Source of the DNA: Schistocephalus solidus | Lineage: Eukaryota; Platyhelminthes; Cestoda; Diphyllobothriidea; Diphyllobothriidae | Assembly (NCBI GenBank): GCA_017591395.1 | Contig: WEDG01001500.1 | Span: 124,001 to 188,000, forward strand | DNA length: 64,000 nucleotides | Reading direction: 5' to 3' | Part shown: positions 23,551-34,189 of the stretch, in pieces | Numbering within the stretch: position 1 is the stretch's first letter | Layout: every line of letters begins with the position of its first letter | The notes under the pieces: model-generated | The model's input: the letters and a program-made list of their open reading frames with translations, nothing else | Told to the model about the DNA's origin: nothing | Database searches by the model: none | Translations under genes and position numbers: made by a program

Positions 23551-23999
23551 GTGTGTTTAAGTGGGAAGACTGCATGGAGGACCGCGCGTCGGACTTATTT
23601 GCTTTTCCTTAATATGGCCTTAATGGTGCTTTCATCTATGCGAGTTTAGAGGCCCTTTACAAAATTCTGTTAAATTTTGTGGGGTTCAAGTAGTGTGTGG
23701 CATGCGTAGGCGGGCTGTTTACGTTTCTCAAACGCTGCGCCCGAATCTACCTGCGGTCGTTGGTCCGTTGCCCTGCCACGGGATCCTAGTGGGTGAGGGA
23801 GGGAGGGAGGGGAAGTGAAATGGGGCACTATTCACCGTGGTGGATTCCACTTTTTGGAGCAAGAAATGGTCGTCGTCGCTCAAAACATTTTCCTTCCTTA
23901 CCCGGCTTTGATGGGATTCATAGTTAGTAAAAAAGGATGTCTTTTCTCTTTCTATCCAACTCCAGTCCAAGTTGACTCTCTGTCATACTCTTCTGGCTC

Positions 24000-25680
24000 T
24001 TAAATTATGATTTTGAAGAACTTTAAAATTTCAAGGCGTTGAGATAACCCATGTGTCACGAACTAAAATCCAAGTCGTGGAAAGGCAAAATGAACAATGT
24101 CGCTTCATTGAAATCCGGAGGCGCCTGGATCAGAGCTCAAAGGCTAAGCAATGTAAACCGCTATGGATAATTTATCACTGGACTGGGGGTCAGACGTGCT
24201 AGCTAACAGACAGCTGAACTCCGTGTTATTATAATCATTAAAAGGGAAGTTCACGGGGACTGCAACGTAGATGGAGGTATTAATAATGAAAACTGTTTTG
24301 ACAGGGCCGTTAATCGAACAGGTGGTGATAAATAGACGCAAGGGTTCCTCTAAATTAGGCCCAGCGCACTAAAACTAGGATATACCGAAATTTCAACTGG
24401 ATGTGCTATCTGTTGACAGGCGCCCTGAAAACCAGGAGTCACATGGCCAGCAAACACTCGACACCAGACAGAACTTGCGTCCTATTTTGCTGCGTGTTTG
24501 AACACCGACTTTTTATTTGTCTGCAAATAGAAGCCGCCACGTCCATCTTCGTGTCGCGAAGTTAGCCGCCATAAGCCCACCTGGATCCCAACAATAATGA
24601 CGATGGACTCTCGTTGCGAGACGTTGATAAATTAGTGCGCATTCGGCGGACTTGACATCTCAAATCATGAACTGAGGAAGGCCAGTGATTGGAGAGAGTT
24701 TGGCTATTTTTGTCCCACCTTTTTCAGCAGTTTACAATCAGTTATTTCTCCTTCTTACTGCTAATTTTCTGAAGCCTTTGTGCTACCGCTCTGATACCTT
24801 GTTTAGAAACAGCCGGGGAATCGTTAACTTGGAGCTAGCATAAGAGGTGCGACACTTACAGTGTCTGGAGGGCCAAAATTCATGCTGAACTTCTCCCTAA
24901 TGATGCGTCGTCTTCTGCCTTTGCCTCACCCCGTGTGATGCCTTTTACCTATCCCAATTGACTATCAGACAGAATATGATGACATAATTCATTGCGGTCT
25001 GTTATTCGTCCATGTCCAAATCGTGCTCCTGGATTAAAGCCATAGCTAGTAGATCAAATGGTCAAACTTTGACAACAGGGCAATGAATCCCAATTTTAAT
25101 GATGGATACTTCAAATAAGATGATGAAGTGTATACACGTCCGTAACACTTTACCTTCTCCTTATTTCCACCATAGGCTATGGAGATTTCGGTCGGTGGGC
25201 CTCCTGGGCACTAAATCCAGCGGTTGCTTGTATTTTGCAATTGAAAATTTCCATGTTAGAATTTAGAAAAATGGTCGGCGAGCATACGACCTCTTCCGAT
25301 AAATTCTCGTCACGAGGTTGAGTAAAACACATCAGTGATTAGACAAATCAGTTAAAGTTCATCTTGGCACATAAGCGGATGTGGAAATAAGGGGGGAGGG
25401 TTTAATAAGAGGCAGTGAGGGTTATGGAGGATCAGATCACGTTGCAGTTAAGTCGAAGAATTCAGTTTCCATAATAGGGTGATTGGGATGTTGGCTAAAT
25501 ATTGTTACGTAGAGAATGAGTATACTGTTGAGTTTTAATAACCGAGAAGCACCGTATTTGACTGGAAGTTGGAGATAAGCATTGCTGCACATCGGGCTCA
25601 AGTTTCACCTGAGATTGTAATTATCGCCCAAACACATTCACTTGACCTGAACTCTGTTCAAGGCCTTGAAAATATATAAG
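24000..25680. other. No recognisable gene
   Basis: Nothing above 65 codons has any recognisable character and no repeat is shared with the rest of the window. I see no obvious regulatory structure. Confidence 0.4.
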
Positions 25681-25754
25681 ATAGGGTTCGACAGAGGGAA
25701 TAATAACCCACCGGTCTTCAGATGGCCCTATGCTAAATTGAAGACGGGGGGTGG

Positions 25755-25850
25755 ATACCTAACCCTAACCCCCCTCCCCCCACCTCCCCTGGAATTTAAC
25801 TAAAGGTCGCCTTATACGGGGAATACATAGTCCTGTGTCCTGCAAACGAT
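25755..25850 (+). mobile_element. Right-end fragment of the TTAGGG-core TIR family
   Basis: CCTAACCCTAACCCC (about 25759-25773) is followed by CTGGAATTTAACTAAAGGTCGC and then TAGTCCTGTGTCCTG. The latter matches the right terminus of the complete element at 32114-32513 (AAATTTACTGAAAGACCGC, TACTCCTGTGTCCTGTTTAGG). The left half is not seen. Confidence 0.55.
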
Positions 25851-25999
25851 AGCTTTGGTTGGATTCATTGCACCAGTAAGGCAAAACCCTAGAAAATTTT
25901 CCGACGCACTGACCAGCCTGAGAAAGCTCGAGTTTGAATAGCCGCGAGTTTTCGCCCCGGGTCGGATTCGAACTGTTGTTGGTGCAATAAATCAACAAA

Positions 26000-27690
26000 G
26001 AGGAGTTTCTCAAACGAAAAGCCGGAAAATAGCGTTATTTGGATAGACATTATTGTTGTAGGAAGCGTATAAGTGGTCCAGATGGTAGCAGCAGCGAGCT
26101 GGAAGCCAGTCGTTTACGCTTTTAGCTAACAGGAGGTCCCAAAATTGACCCTGAACACCAAAATGCCGATCGACGTCACGGTTTTGGCATGCCGAAGACC
26201 GGGTCACACGGTGCAAGCAGAAAATGAGCAATGACGGTCCAATCACCGTCACCGTGCCGAGTAAATCGATGCATAACCACCCACCTCTCGCGTTCCCATC
26301 GCACATTTGGGCACCTGAGCTATTAGAGGACAGCCACTGGCGAGTTGAGTGCCACCTGATGCTAAACTGAATAACCAGGAGAGAAAGTTTCATTTGTGTC
26401 TACCAGACCTCTGATAGCTCACAAATCAACTCTAGCAAATAGTGCGGCGGGCGGTGGACGCCACGTTTCACCTACCAAAGTGTACAACGTCCATTCCTCA
26501 GCAGCACGTAATACAGCGTTAAGATTCAAATGGCCAGCAGGCACCCAGGTCTTACAGTCAAAACTCCGTCTTTCTGTGCCATTGACTGCGTTTAAACAGT
26601 AGGATCGTGCCGCTTAGGAGACCCCAGGACGACTGCACTGGAGGCCAGAACTCAACTCAACAGAAAATCCTTGCACGAGTTTGTCGCAGTCTGAATATAA
26701 AGAGAGAAAACCTGGTTGTTAGGTCCCCGGAAAACTACACTGCGATCACCCCTGACGTTCGGTGATATCCTCGTTTTTCGTGGAAAGTTGTATGCGTATG
26801 GACACCGAGTTTTTAAAATCAGGCAAGGAGGGGTAGCCGGGGTTGACGAGAAGCCAATGGACTCACAAGGACATTTCGGAGTGCAGTCACTTGGAAGGCT
26901 TTCAGTGTGGCCGCTGTTCGTGCTAGTATCTAAAGGTCTGTTTCTGATCACTTTTGCCTGCGCCATCCGCAATTAGTTCGCAGGGTTGGGCTGTTTAATT
27001 GGCACAACAGCGTGATAAACAAAATCAGAAAACAAGCTTGGACTTAAACGCATTTTGCCATAACGCCTCGTCATGCATCCTGGTCTCGGTTGATTTCCAA
27101 GGTTAAATTACGCCGTGGTCTTGTTCTGTAACTTCAGTTGCCTTTTTAATGCATGCGAAAATAGGCCATATCCTGATTTAGGTTTTCATCCATTCCCTGA
27201 TCGGCCCTTTACGGATGCGGCTATGGATACCTGACAGTGAATGCTTTTTTATCTGATTATGCAAGCACCAAGTTCTGTCCTCTTCGCCTCAACGGGTATG
27301 GACCCTGTTGTGTGGAGGATTCGTTCCTTTTGTAAGTAGGCTACCGGTTACCTACAAAGTAGGGCATTAAAGCCCACTTACATTTAGTTAATTCGACAAG
27401 TTGTTTACAATGCGGCTCAAAACTTCGAATGTGTCCATTTTGGACACGACCTTAATCTTAGTCCTATGCGTAAACGACTCGTGTCGAAAGAAAACCGCCT
27501 TTCGGGAGCAACAGTCTTTTGCTTGTCTGGTTCAACCAGGCCCTGTGAGGTTGACATGACGGATAGGTCTAAAGGCTTTTTAAGGAGATAGCCGTCTGAT
27601 CAATCGTCTGTTTGCGTTATTACTCACTTTTACTCAACGCTGCAAGAACCCTAACTGCAACAAAGTCGAAGAATCCACTGATCGTAAACC
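26000..27690. other. No recognisable gene
   Basis: Frames of 106 and 127 codons on the minus strand (26652-26972 and 26010-26393) have no recognisable motif. Overlapping frames on the other strand weaken them as genes. I cannot assign the region. Confidence 0.4.
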
Positions 27691-27754
27691 TATGCGTGTA
27701 AGTGCTTTCCGCAGATTGTGTTCTGCTCTTGGAAATACTGTTGTTTGGGCGCGG

Positions 27755-27900
27755 TCGTAGGCACCAACCCCGTATCACATTTGGCCTTGCGCTAAATTCC
27801 GGGGGGATGTTTGTTTTGGGGTTAGGAGTAGTGTCAGGGTTATGGTTAGGGTTGGCGTTAGGACACGGAAGTACCTACTCACTGGAATTTATCCCCAGGT
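27755..27900 (+). mobile_element. TTAGGG-core element, degenerate copy
   Basis: TTGGCCTTGCGCTAAATTCC precedes a core with GGGGTTAGGAG, CAGGGTTATGGTTAGGGTTG and GCGTTAGGACACGGAAGTACC, then ACTGGAATTTATCCCCAGGTCG. This is the same order of modules as in the complete copies at 30080 and 32114. The outer terminal repeats are not recognisable. Confidence 0.65.
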
Positions 27901-28314
27901 CGTCTGTAGTACATGGGATACTTATGCTCGCATCAGCACATATTTTCTTCTGCAACTCGCATCTCTGCACCTATCCTTATTGTTTACGTTCTTGCTAAAA
28001 ACAATGCTGCTAATTTCTGTCACTGCACATTTTCCGAGAAATCATGCACTCAACTTGGATGTCACGATTATTATATCATTCAAGTGTAGAATGTTCATGC
28101 CACTAGCACCCTTCGTAACATTCAGCGATTTCCGTTCACCCGGACGGAGATTATGCATACCCTTGTCCTACCTACTACAGCCTACGAAGGTTGACCTTTC
28201 CAGAGCATGCATATATCTTCCTGCATGCAGAACTGTTACCCACAAGTAGGAATCGAAGGGTAATTTTGGCGTTCTGTCGGTAGGCAGCCCTATTGCCCTC
28301 CCTCTCCGCTGAAT

Positions 28315-28560
28315 CAGAGCCGGGTGTGCCGGCACACTAAGAGGGTGGCTCCGGCCGCACCAGCCATCTGCGCCCTCTCCTGCCTCTGTGTTTTTCACTT
28401 GGTCATGACGCCAGGCCCAGGTGGGTTAGAGGGAGAGAGTACGGTAGATGCAGAGCAAGTCGTCGTGCCTGCGCCACTTTTAATGGTGCACACGCGGGAC
28501 CTCGTCGGATACGACGGTGGAGCCGTCAGGCAGCCCTACCTCCACCCAAACGGATATCTC
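28315..28560 (+). repeat. Dispersed GC-rich repeat, copy 2
   Basis: CACCAGCCATCTGCGCCCTC, TTGGTCATGACGCCAGGCCC and CCTCGTCGGATACGACGG match the 23290-23550 copy in order. A 128-codon frame (28324-28710) runs through it; because it is repeat sequence and resembles no family I know, I do not call it a gene. Confidence 0.6.
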
Positions 28561-28599
28561 AGATCTGAGCCCGAGTCATTTTTTATTGAGTATTTTTCG

Positions 28600-30060
28600 A
28601 TTAAGCGTTCTAACAGCTTATCTGGGAACACACATCCTTTCAGTTGCAATCGAGTATGTCAAAGTCACATGTTGCTAGTATTCACCGATTTATCTTGGTT
28701 GCCGGAGTGAGTGGTAATTGATGGTTTTCCCCAACGCCTGTAGTCTAGAAGACAAGCAGGCTGTAGTTTAGTGGCCGGTAATCAATAATCGAAAACTGTC
28801 AGCGTCACAGTCAAAGGACACTGACATGAGCAATTATGTGGCAGCTTAAGATTCGCAACTCCTTGACAAAACGGAAATGCCCATTTTTTATCCTGCCTTC
28901 AGACTGATTGGTGTACGTGCCTGTCTGCCTCTGTCGGCTCGCAGTTTCAATAGCCGAGTCCTGATACGCCCGGAACAATAATACATCGTACAGGAAGTAG
29001 CCTTATAGGGTCTCGGCAGTGTTTGTGCTCACAGCACTACAATCAGAAGGCCAAATCCCATGTTATAGGGTGGAAGGCACCTATGGGAGGAATTTATTGT
29101 GCACAGCACCCCCATTTGCTGTCACAGGCAGCAGTGGCCACTGGCGAAGCCAGGACTAGTGTTGACTGTGTTCAGTTATGCCTGAAAGTGTGAGACAGTG
29201 ATAGCAACTGTTTTAATAGGCTTATGGAGCAAATTCAAGCGTTCCCCAGTTGGTGCGTGTTGCACTACTCGGGGGGTGTCATATCCTGTGCACCAGGCTT
29301 CATTGGCGAGGGATGAGGTGTTGAAGTGGCGCCTGGACAGCCGCGAATACCTGGACGCACGTGTAGTGTACTAGCGGTGGTCGGTCAAGTGACTGTGGGT
29401 CAGCGCGTCTGGAAGCGCTCACTGCGAGGGTGAAGAACCTTGAGGGTACCGACCTTGAACAAGGACACCAGACATAGCTAGGTCGGTTGTCGGCAGGAGA
29501 CTGACTGCCAACCTATGACTCGACGTTTCTGAATTCCTCAGTTTCCCTTTGATGTTCCTTACTGGACATGTATCGTTCCCATACAACAATTTCGAAATTA
29601 CGGTGTCATTGTCGGCCGTTGCATTGTCCACTGCTCTCATTTGTGGGGAGATTAAGTGATCATAATTCCATTATAGTGGCTCTCCTGGTCACAATGCGAG
29701 CATTTTTCTTTCTGTCCTATCGTTACCCCAAGGCAAACCATGGTTCAGTGAGCAACTGCCTAAGGGTCCAGTTCTCAGGATTTGATAAAGAAGTCTTTCT
29801 AATAACTCTAATGTATATCTTATCTCAAGTAAAACTCCATAGTGCCTCCGATCTAGGGTTATCAGTATCTTTTCCATAGTGGAAATAGCGATGACTCTAA
29901 CCATCGTCTTCGGACACCAGTTCCGTCCAAGACAATCTTGTAGTCAAGCGTAGGCCATTTTCATCCGTCCTTCATTTCATCTCTTGAATCGGACCGCCTA
30001 ACCTGATTTGTTTGGGAGAAGGTGTGTCCGAAGTCCTGTTTTGTTTAAGGGCTTCTGTGC
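28600..30060. other. No recognisable gene
   Basis: Only short unrecognised frames are present (largest 103 codons, 29568-29879). No repeat is shared with other parts of the window. Confidence 0.4.
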
Positions 30061-30079
30061 GACCGATATAAAGTTTTCT

Positions 30080-30347
30080 GGTAAGGATGCCTTGTAGGGC
30101 CGCCTAAACAGGACAAGGGAGTAGGAACCGTCCAGAATACATGTGGCTTTGCGCTAAATTCCGCAGAAATTAATTTTAAGATTAAGGTAAGGTTTAGGGT
30201 TAGGTTTCAGTTAGAGGGTAATTTTTAGCGTTAAGACACAGGCATATTTCCCGTTCCTGAAATTTATCGTAAGGTCACCTATTTTAAGTGGGCGGGGCGG
30301 TTCGCAATTCCGTATCCTGTTTAGATGGCCTACGAGGCATCCCTACC
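30080..30347 (+). mobile_element. TIR element with TTAGGG-like core, 268 bp copy
   Basis: The left terminus GGTAAGGATGCCTTGTAGGG continues CCGCCTAAACAGGACAAGGGAGTAGGAACC. The right end, reverse-complemented, reads GGTAGGGATGCCTCGTAGGC-CATCTAAACAGGATACGGAATTGCGAACC, giving an imperfect TIR of about 45 bp. Flanks AGTTTTCT and AGTCCTCT are a 6/8 match at the place expected of an 8 bp target duplication. The interior holds GGCTTTGCGCTAAATTCC and TTTAGGGTTAGG-type units. There is no coding capacity, so it is non-autonomous. Confidence 0.8.
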
Positions 30348-30349
30348 AG

Positions 30350-32100
30350 TCCTCTTTTTTCGGTTTTTAGCGCACCATTATGTCATTGGAATTCTACGAG
30401 GCTTCTATCAATTTCGTAGAAAAGCTATTTATAGTGTCTACGGCTTGAGCATTAAATGGCACACACTTCTTCAAATAAACTTTGCCTTCTGTCGAGTGAG
30501 TATCATTTGTAATGCTAATTAAGAGCTGAAAGAAAATGCGATAACATTTTTATGCGATACACTGGTCCTATCCCCAGCTGTCATGGACCCCCTCTTTTGA
30601 AGATTACAGGAAACCCGTGCCAGCAATGAGGCTCTAGCTGGGTTCAAATGTTTTACTGATTATGCAGTCCACTAAGTGGTACAATATACAGGCAGCCCCT
30701 ATGTTGTCAGGGTGGGCTTTTGTGAATTTAACGGAGCTTGAGCTATTGATTTTCCCGAATATTGGAACAGATGCCTGAAAAGTTTACTTTATATCTGTGG
30801 ATATAAGTTATGCTTCGCTGCGAAGTGGGTAGTGTGCTCGTCAGGATCGTGCCTGCATAACTTGAAGTCAGGATTGTGAACATAAACTGTACAGAAGTTC
30901 CCAGGCTGCAATGTTAATGGCAGCATGTCGAAATATGCAGGAAAAATAAGTGTAATGGTACTGCAGCGATAGATGGTTGACAATATGATGTGTCACACTG
31001 CCCTGCAGGAGGGATCAACGCGTAGAAGCTGAAACACTCATATCTCGCACAACGCTGTTAAGTTACATTGTGTTATTAACTTTTATTCGCCCTCTATTGA
31101 AATTTTAAAACCTTCAGTTTCAAAGACTTAAAATTTCCCATTTTGTTCTGTAATTGCCGTAAAAATACTACCACTTGACCTCCGTTTTAATGGTCCAAAA
31201 TCATTTGCAGCTTTGCCGGGAGGTGATTTGATACTTTTTCGCGATTCTCGTTCTCGCTTATCGCATACGCTAAAGTAGGTTGCATTTTATTAGTTGGTCT
31301 ACAGAGTAGATATGAGAAGGGGAAATTAGACACCTTGGGAAGGTTTGGAAAATTAAAGTACCGTTTTGATTACAAAAATCTCACTCTAGCTGCACTCGAT
31401 CCGTAAGAATAGAAACAATGTCCTATAAATGCCCCTATGCAGGGCTTTGACTGCTTATTCCTTAACGAAATGGCTAGCGGTAGATGGTATATCGCGCGTG
31501 GCTATGACCAACCGGTTGAATAAGGGCGTTTCTGTAGCTCTGTTAAAAAAACTGGATCGCGAATCAATGACATTCGAAATGGAACTTATATAACCTATTC
31601 GCCTGCATTTATTACTCATTCCGTTTCTCTGTACGGCTAGAGCCAACCCTAACTTCGTAGAAATATTGCCAACCAATAATTAATTCCCTATTTGTAGTCT
31701 TTACACAATTGCTGTAGCATTTTATATGTATAATGTTTAAATCAAGCGCTACACCGGTGTTTCGGCGTCATATTTAGGTTTTACGAGCATAGAGCAGGCT
31801 AGCTAGAAACTGCGCTTATTCCTGCTGCCTCGGTTTTCTGCGATCCAACCTGTTTGACAGCACGGACTAGAGCCTATGAACAGAAGGTACATACATTAAG
31901 GAAGGCCATCAGGGCCTGCCGTTCCCGGTTATCGCGCATTTTTTGAATCCAATGCAGCACATCACGAACAATTCACGAATTCAATACAATAAAAAGTCTA
32001 AATTTTGATTACGTTCTGGACCATTTCTATGACGCTGAAAGGACCACTGGACCGTCCCAGTGGCCATACCGCCTGAGGTCTGCCTGAACAATCCGCTACC
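30350..32100. other. No recognisable gene
   Basis: Frames are at most 73 codons. Nothing is shared with the repeats named elsewhere and no domain is recognised. Confidence 0.4.
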
Positions 32101-32105
32101 CAGGA

Positions 32106-32113
32106 CTGTTCTC
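32106..32113. repeat. Target-site duplication, left (CTGTTCTC)
   Basis: Exact match to 32514-32521, immediately outside the two termini of the TIR element. Confidence 0.85.
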
Positions 32114-32513
32114 GGCAAGAATGCCGCCCAAACAGGAAGCGGGAATAAGAACTACCCACAATGCGTGTGGCTTTGCGCTAAATTCCAAGTAAATTATGCT
32201 TGGGATTAAGGTGGGGTAAAGGGTTACGTTTAGGGTTAAGTTTAAGTTTGAGGTTAAGGTCAGATTCTGGGTTAGGGTCAGTATTCGGCTAAGGGTTAAC
32301 ATTATTATCTGTTAACTGTAGGGTTTAGGTTTAGGGTAGCGGTCTGGCTAAAATTAAGGTGACCGTTTAGTTTTATGTTAGGGTAAGTATTAGCGTTAAG
32401 ACACGGGTATATGTACCCTTGCTTAAATTTACTGAAAGACCGCATATTTTAAACGGGTGGGGCGGTTAGTACTCCTGTGTCCTGTTTAGGCGACCATCCA
32501 AGGCATCCCTACC
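32114..32513 (+). mobile_element. TIR element with TTAGGG-like core, 400 bp, perfect 8-bp TSD
   Basis: Starts GGCAAGAATGCC and ends GGCATCCCTACC (reverse complement GGTAGGGATGCC). The exact octamer CTGTTCTC lies on both sides (32106-32113 and 32514-32521). The interior is GGCTTTGCGCTAAATTCC, then about 190 bp of TTAGGG-like, TTAAGG- and GGTTAAG-type units, then ACACGGGTATATGTACC and the right terminus CTCCTGTGTCCTGTTTAGG. An 8 bp target duplication fits hAT, Merlin or P-type DNA transposons. No transposase is encoded. It is the best-defined member of the family here. Confidence 0.85.
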
Positions 32514-32521
32514 CTGTTCTC
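32514..32521. repeat. Target-site duplication, right (CTGTTCTC)
   Basis: Exact match to 32106-32113, immediately outside the two termini of the TIR element. Confidence 0.85.
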
Positions 32522-32948
32522 AGATATATGACTGACATGGCTTATTTTTAAACATACGGAAGGTTGTATTTTCGCTTAGTAGCAACAACAGTGCACGTCC
32601 CTTGACATCGGCAAGAACGAGCAGAGATCAACGAAAATTGTTATTTCCCTGACGCTCCGAATACAAATGAATCACCATCGCCGCATGCTGTAATAGCGTC
32701 ACGATCTACCCTGGTCCATTGTGACAACCTGCTCATGATACCTCCACTGTATTTTTTAAGGTACGCAGTTATTAAAGGTCAGTCAGTCATGCAGCCGATA
32801 GCTGATGAACCAACTTGGAAGACGCTGCGGAACCAATAGTGGGCGGATCCCAAGCATTTGTTACAATTTGACAATAAACGATCACATATGTTTCGATTTG
32901 GCAGCACTGTTAGAATGTTGACGGTATTTTAAACTCAGAAATGTTCTA

Positions 32949-34180
32949 TTGGGTTGTCCCAAAAGTTTGTGTAGTTTATAATTATTCAAAATTTTATGGT
33001 GTTATCATATTCAGCATTGTTTTATATTACCCGAATCAATCAGATGTGCAGTCTCCTTCCTTGTTCACAACCTCCTTCAAACGTCCAGACAGTTTTTAGA
33101 CCCCACTTGAACGCAAAGAAGTAATTGATCGAATTTAGAAGCTCCACGTGGTACTTAAGAATACTCTAGTCAACCTGTTTTCGAGTGACTGAAAAAGATT
33201 TTAATCCGACGTAGCAAACCCCGGACTGATGCAAAATAACCCCCAGCTGGCCTCTTAACTGACATGTAGGGGAATTTTCGACTCAGGTTCTAGCACTTTT
33301 ATGCTGGAAAATGAAACCATCTCGACGATTTGGGCGTTTTTTATTGAATTATTCTAGCCTATATGGTGACTTTGTTAACTGTAAAGCTCTGCCCTGGTCT
33401 AGTTTCTTTCAAGAAATTCATGATGGATAAATCTATCCACAGCATCATCTTGTGATAATGAAGATCAGAATTGATTCGAGTTGTTGTTTTCTTGTTGGGG
33501 TTTATCCATTCTTTGTTTTGTTTCATATTCACGTACAAGTGCCATATTTAATCGTCGGTAACAATCAGGCTCGGAACTGGTGAGACGATATCGGGCCAGT
33601 GAGGAGGCAGACACTCTTGTGCGCTGAGTCTTGTTTTCATCACTCAAAGCGTGCGGAACTAAAGAATCAAGGTTTCAGATCCGTCCCATGGATTGCAGAT
33701 CTTGAGCTATTTTCGAGTTTCCAGATCCCATCTCTCTGGCCAATTTCCGAATTGGCTAATGGGGATTATCATTAAATAAAGGATTGAGACGCGCCTCATC
33801 GAAGCCTGGCTTCCGTCCAGAGCGCGGAGCGTCGGTCGTACCAAAATTTATTTCTTTGAAACCGGAACTCCATTTTTGAACTGTTCTGTCAGCAATAAAA
33901 TCTTCCACGTAAACAGCACATGTGTTTCTGCCGGCCTTCCCTATTCTAACTCCTCTATCAAACTCGGATAAATGAAGATGTTGGTAGTGTTCCTTTTTTT
34001 CGATATGACACTCCATTTTCTTTTATCAGTAAGTAACCAAAACTTAATTCAAATTAAAAAAATATATAAACAAATTCTGAAAGCGCTTGGCTAGGGGAAC
34101 AAAATGACATGTAACCTATCAGCAAAATACCATATGATAAAAAGCTTAATAAAACCTCACGAAGCTGTGGGACAATCCAA
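32949..34180 (-). mobile_element. Mariner element, both TIRs present, 1232 bp
   Basis: The left end TTGGGTTGTCCCAAAAGTTT starts right after a TA at 32947-32948. The right end, reverse-complemented, is TTGGATTGTCCCACAGCTTC and is followed by TG, a one-base decay of the expected TA. Length and ends fit the mariner family (about 1.3 kb, TA target). The transposase runs on the minus strand between the ends. Confidence 0.9.
33000..34016 (-). pseudogene. Mariner transposase pseudogene
   Basis: The minus strand begins MECHIEKKEHYQHLHLSEFD and continues through a paired helix-turn-helix region with WSSGFKEINFGTTDAPRSGR (about 34016-33760). The central piece SDENKTQRTRVSASSLARYR (about 33645-33590) leads into a frameshifted LYVNMKQNKEWINPNKKTT. 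The TGDE segment carrying the first catalytic Asp is deleted. The C-terminal part is worn but shows ISPGFATSD-stop-NLFQSLENRL, where SPDLAPSDYHLF is expected. About 345 residues are usual; frame breaks and the deletion make this copy inactive. Confidence 0.9.
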
Positions 34181-34189
34181 TGCTAACGG

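Noticed and set aside
25759..25773. A true chromosome end or interstitial telomere
   Set aside because: Only about two clean CCCTAA units are present, and the adjacent sequence matches the right end of the TTAGGG-core TIR family.
26010..26393. A 127-codon minus-strand gene
   Set aside because: No motif, no splice or poly(A) context, and a composition like the surrounding intergenic DNA.
28324..28710. A 128-codon plus-strand gene
   Set aside because: Most of it is the dispersed GC-rich repeat also present at 23.3 kb.
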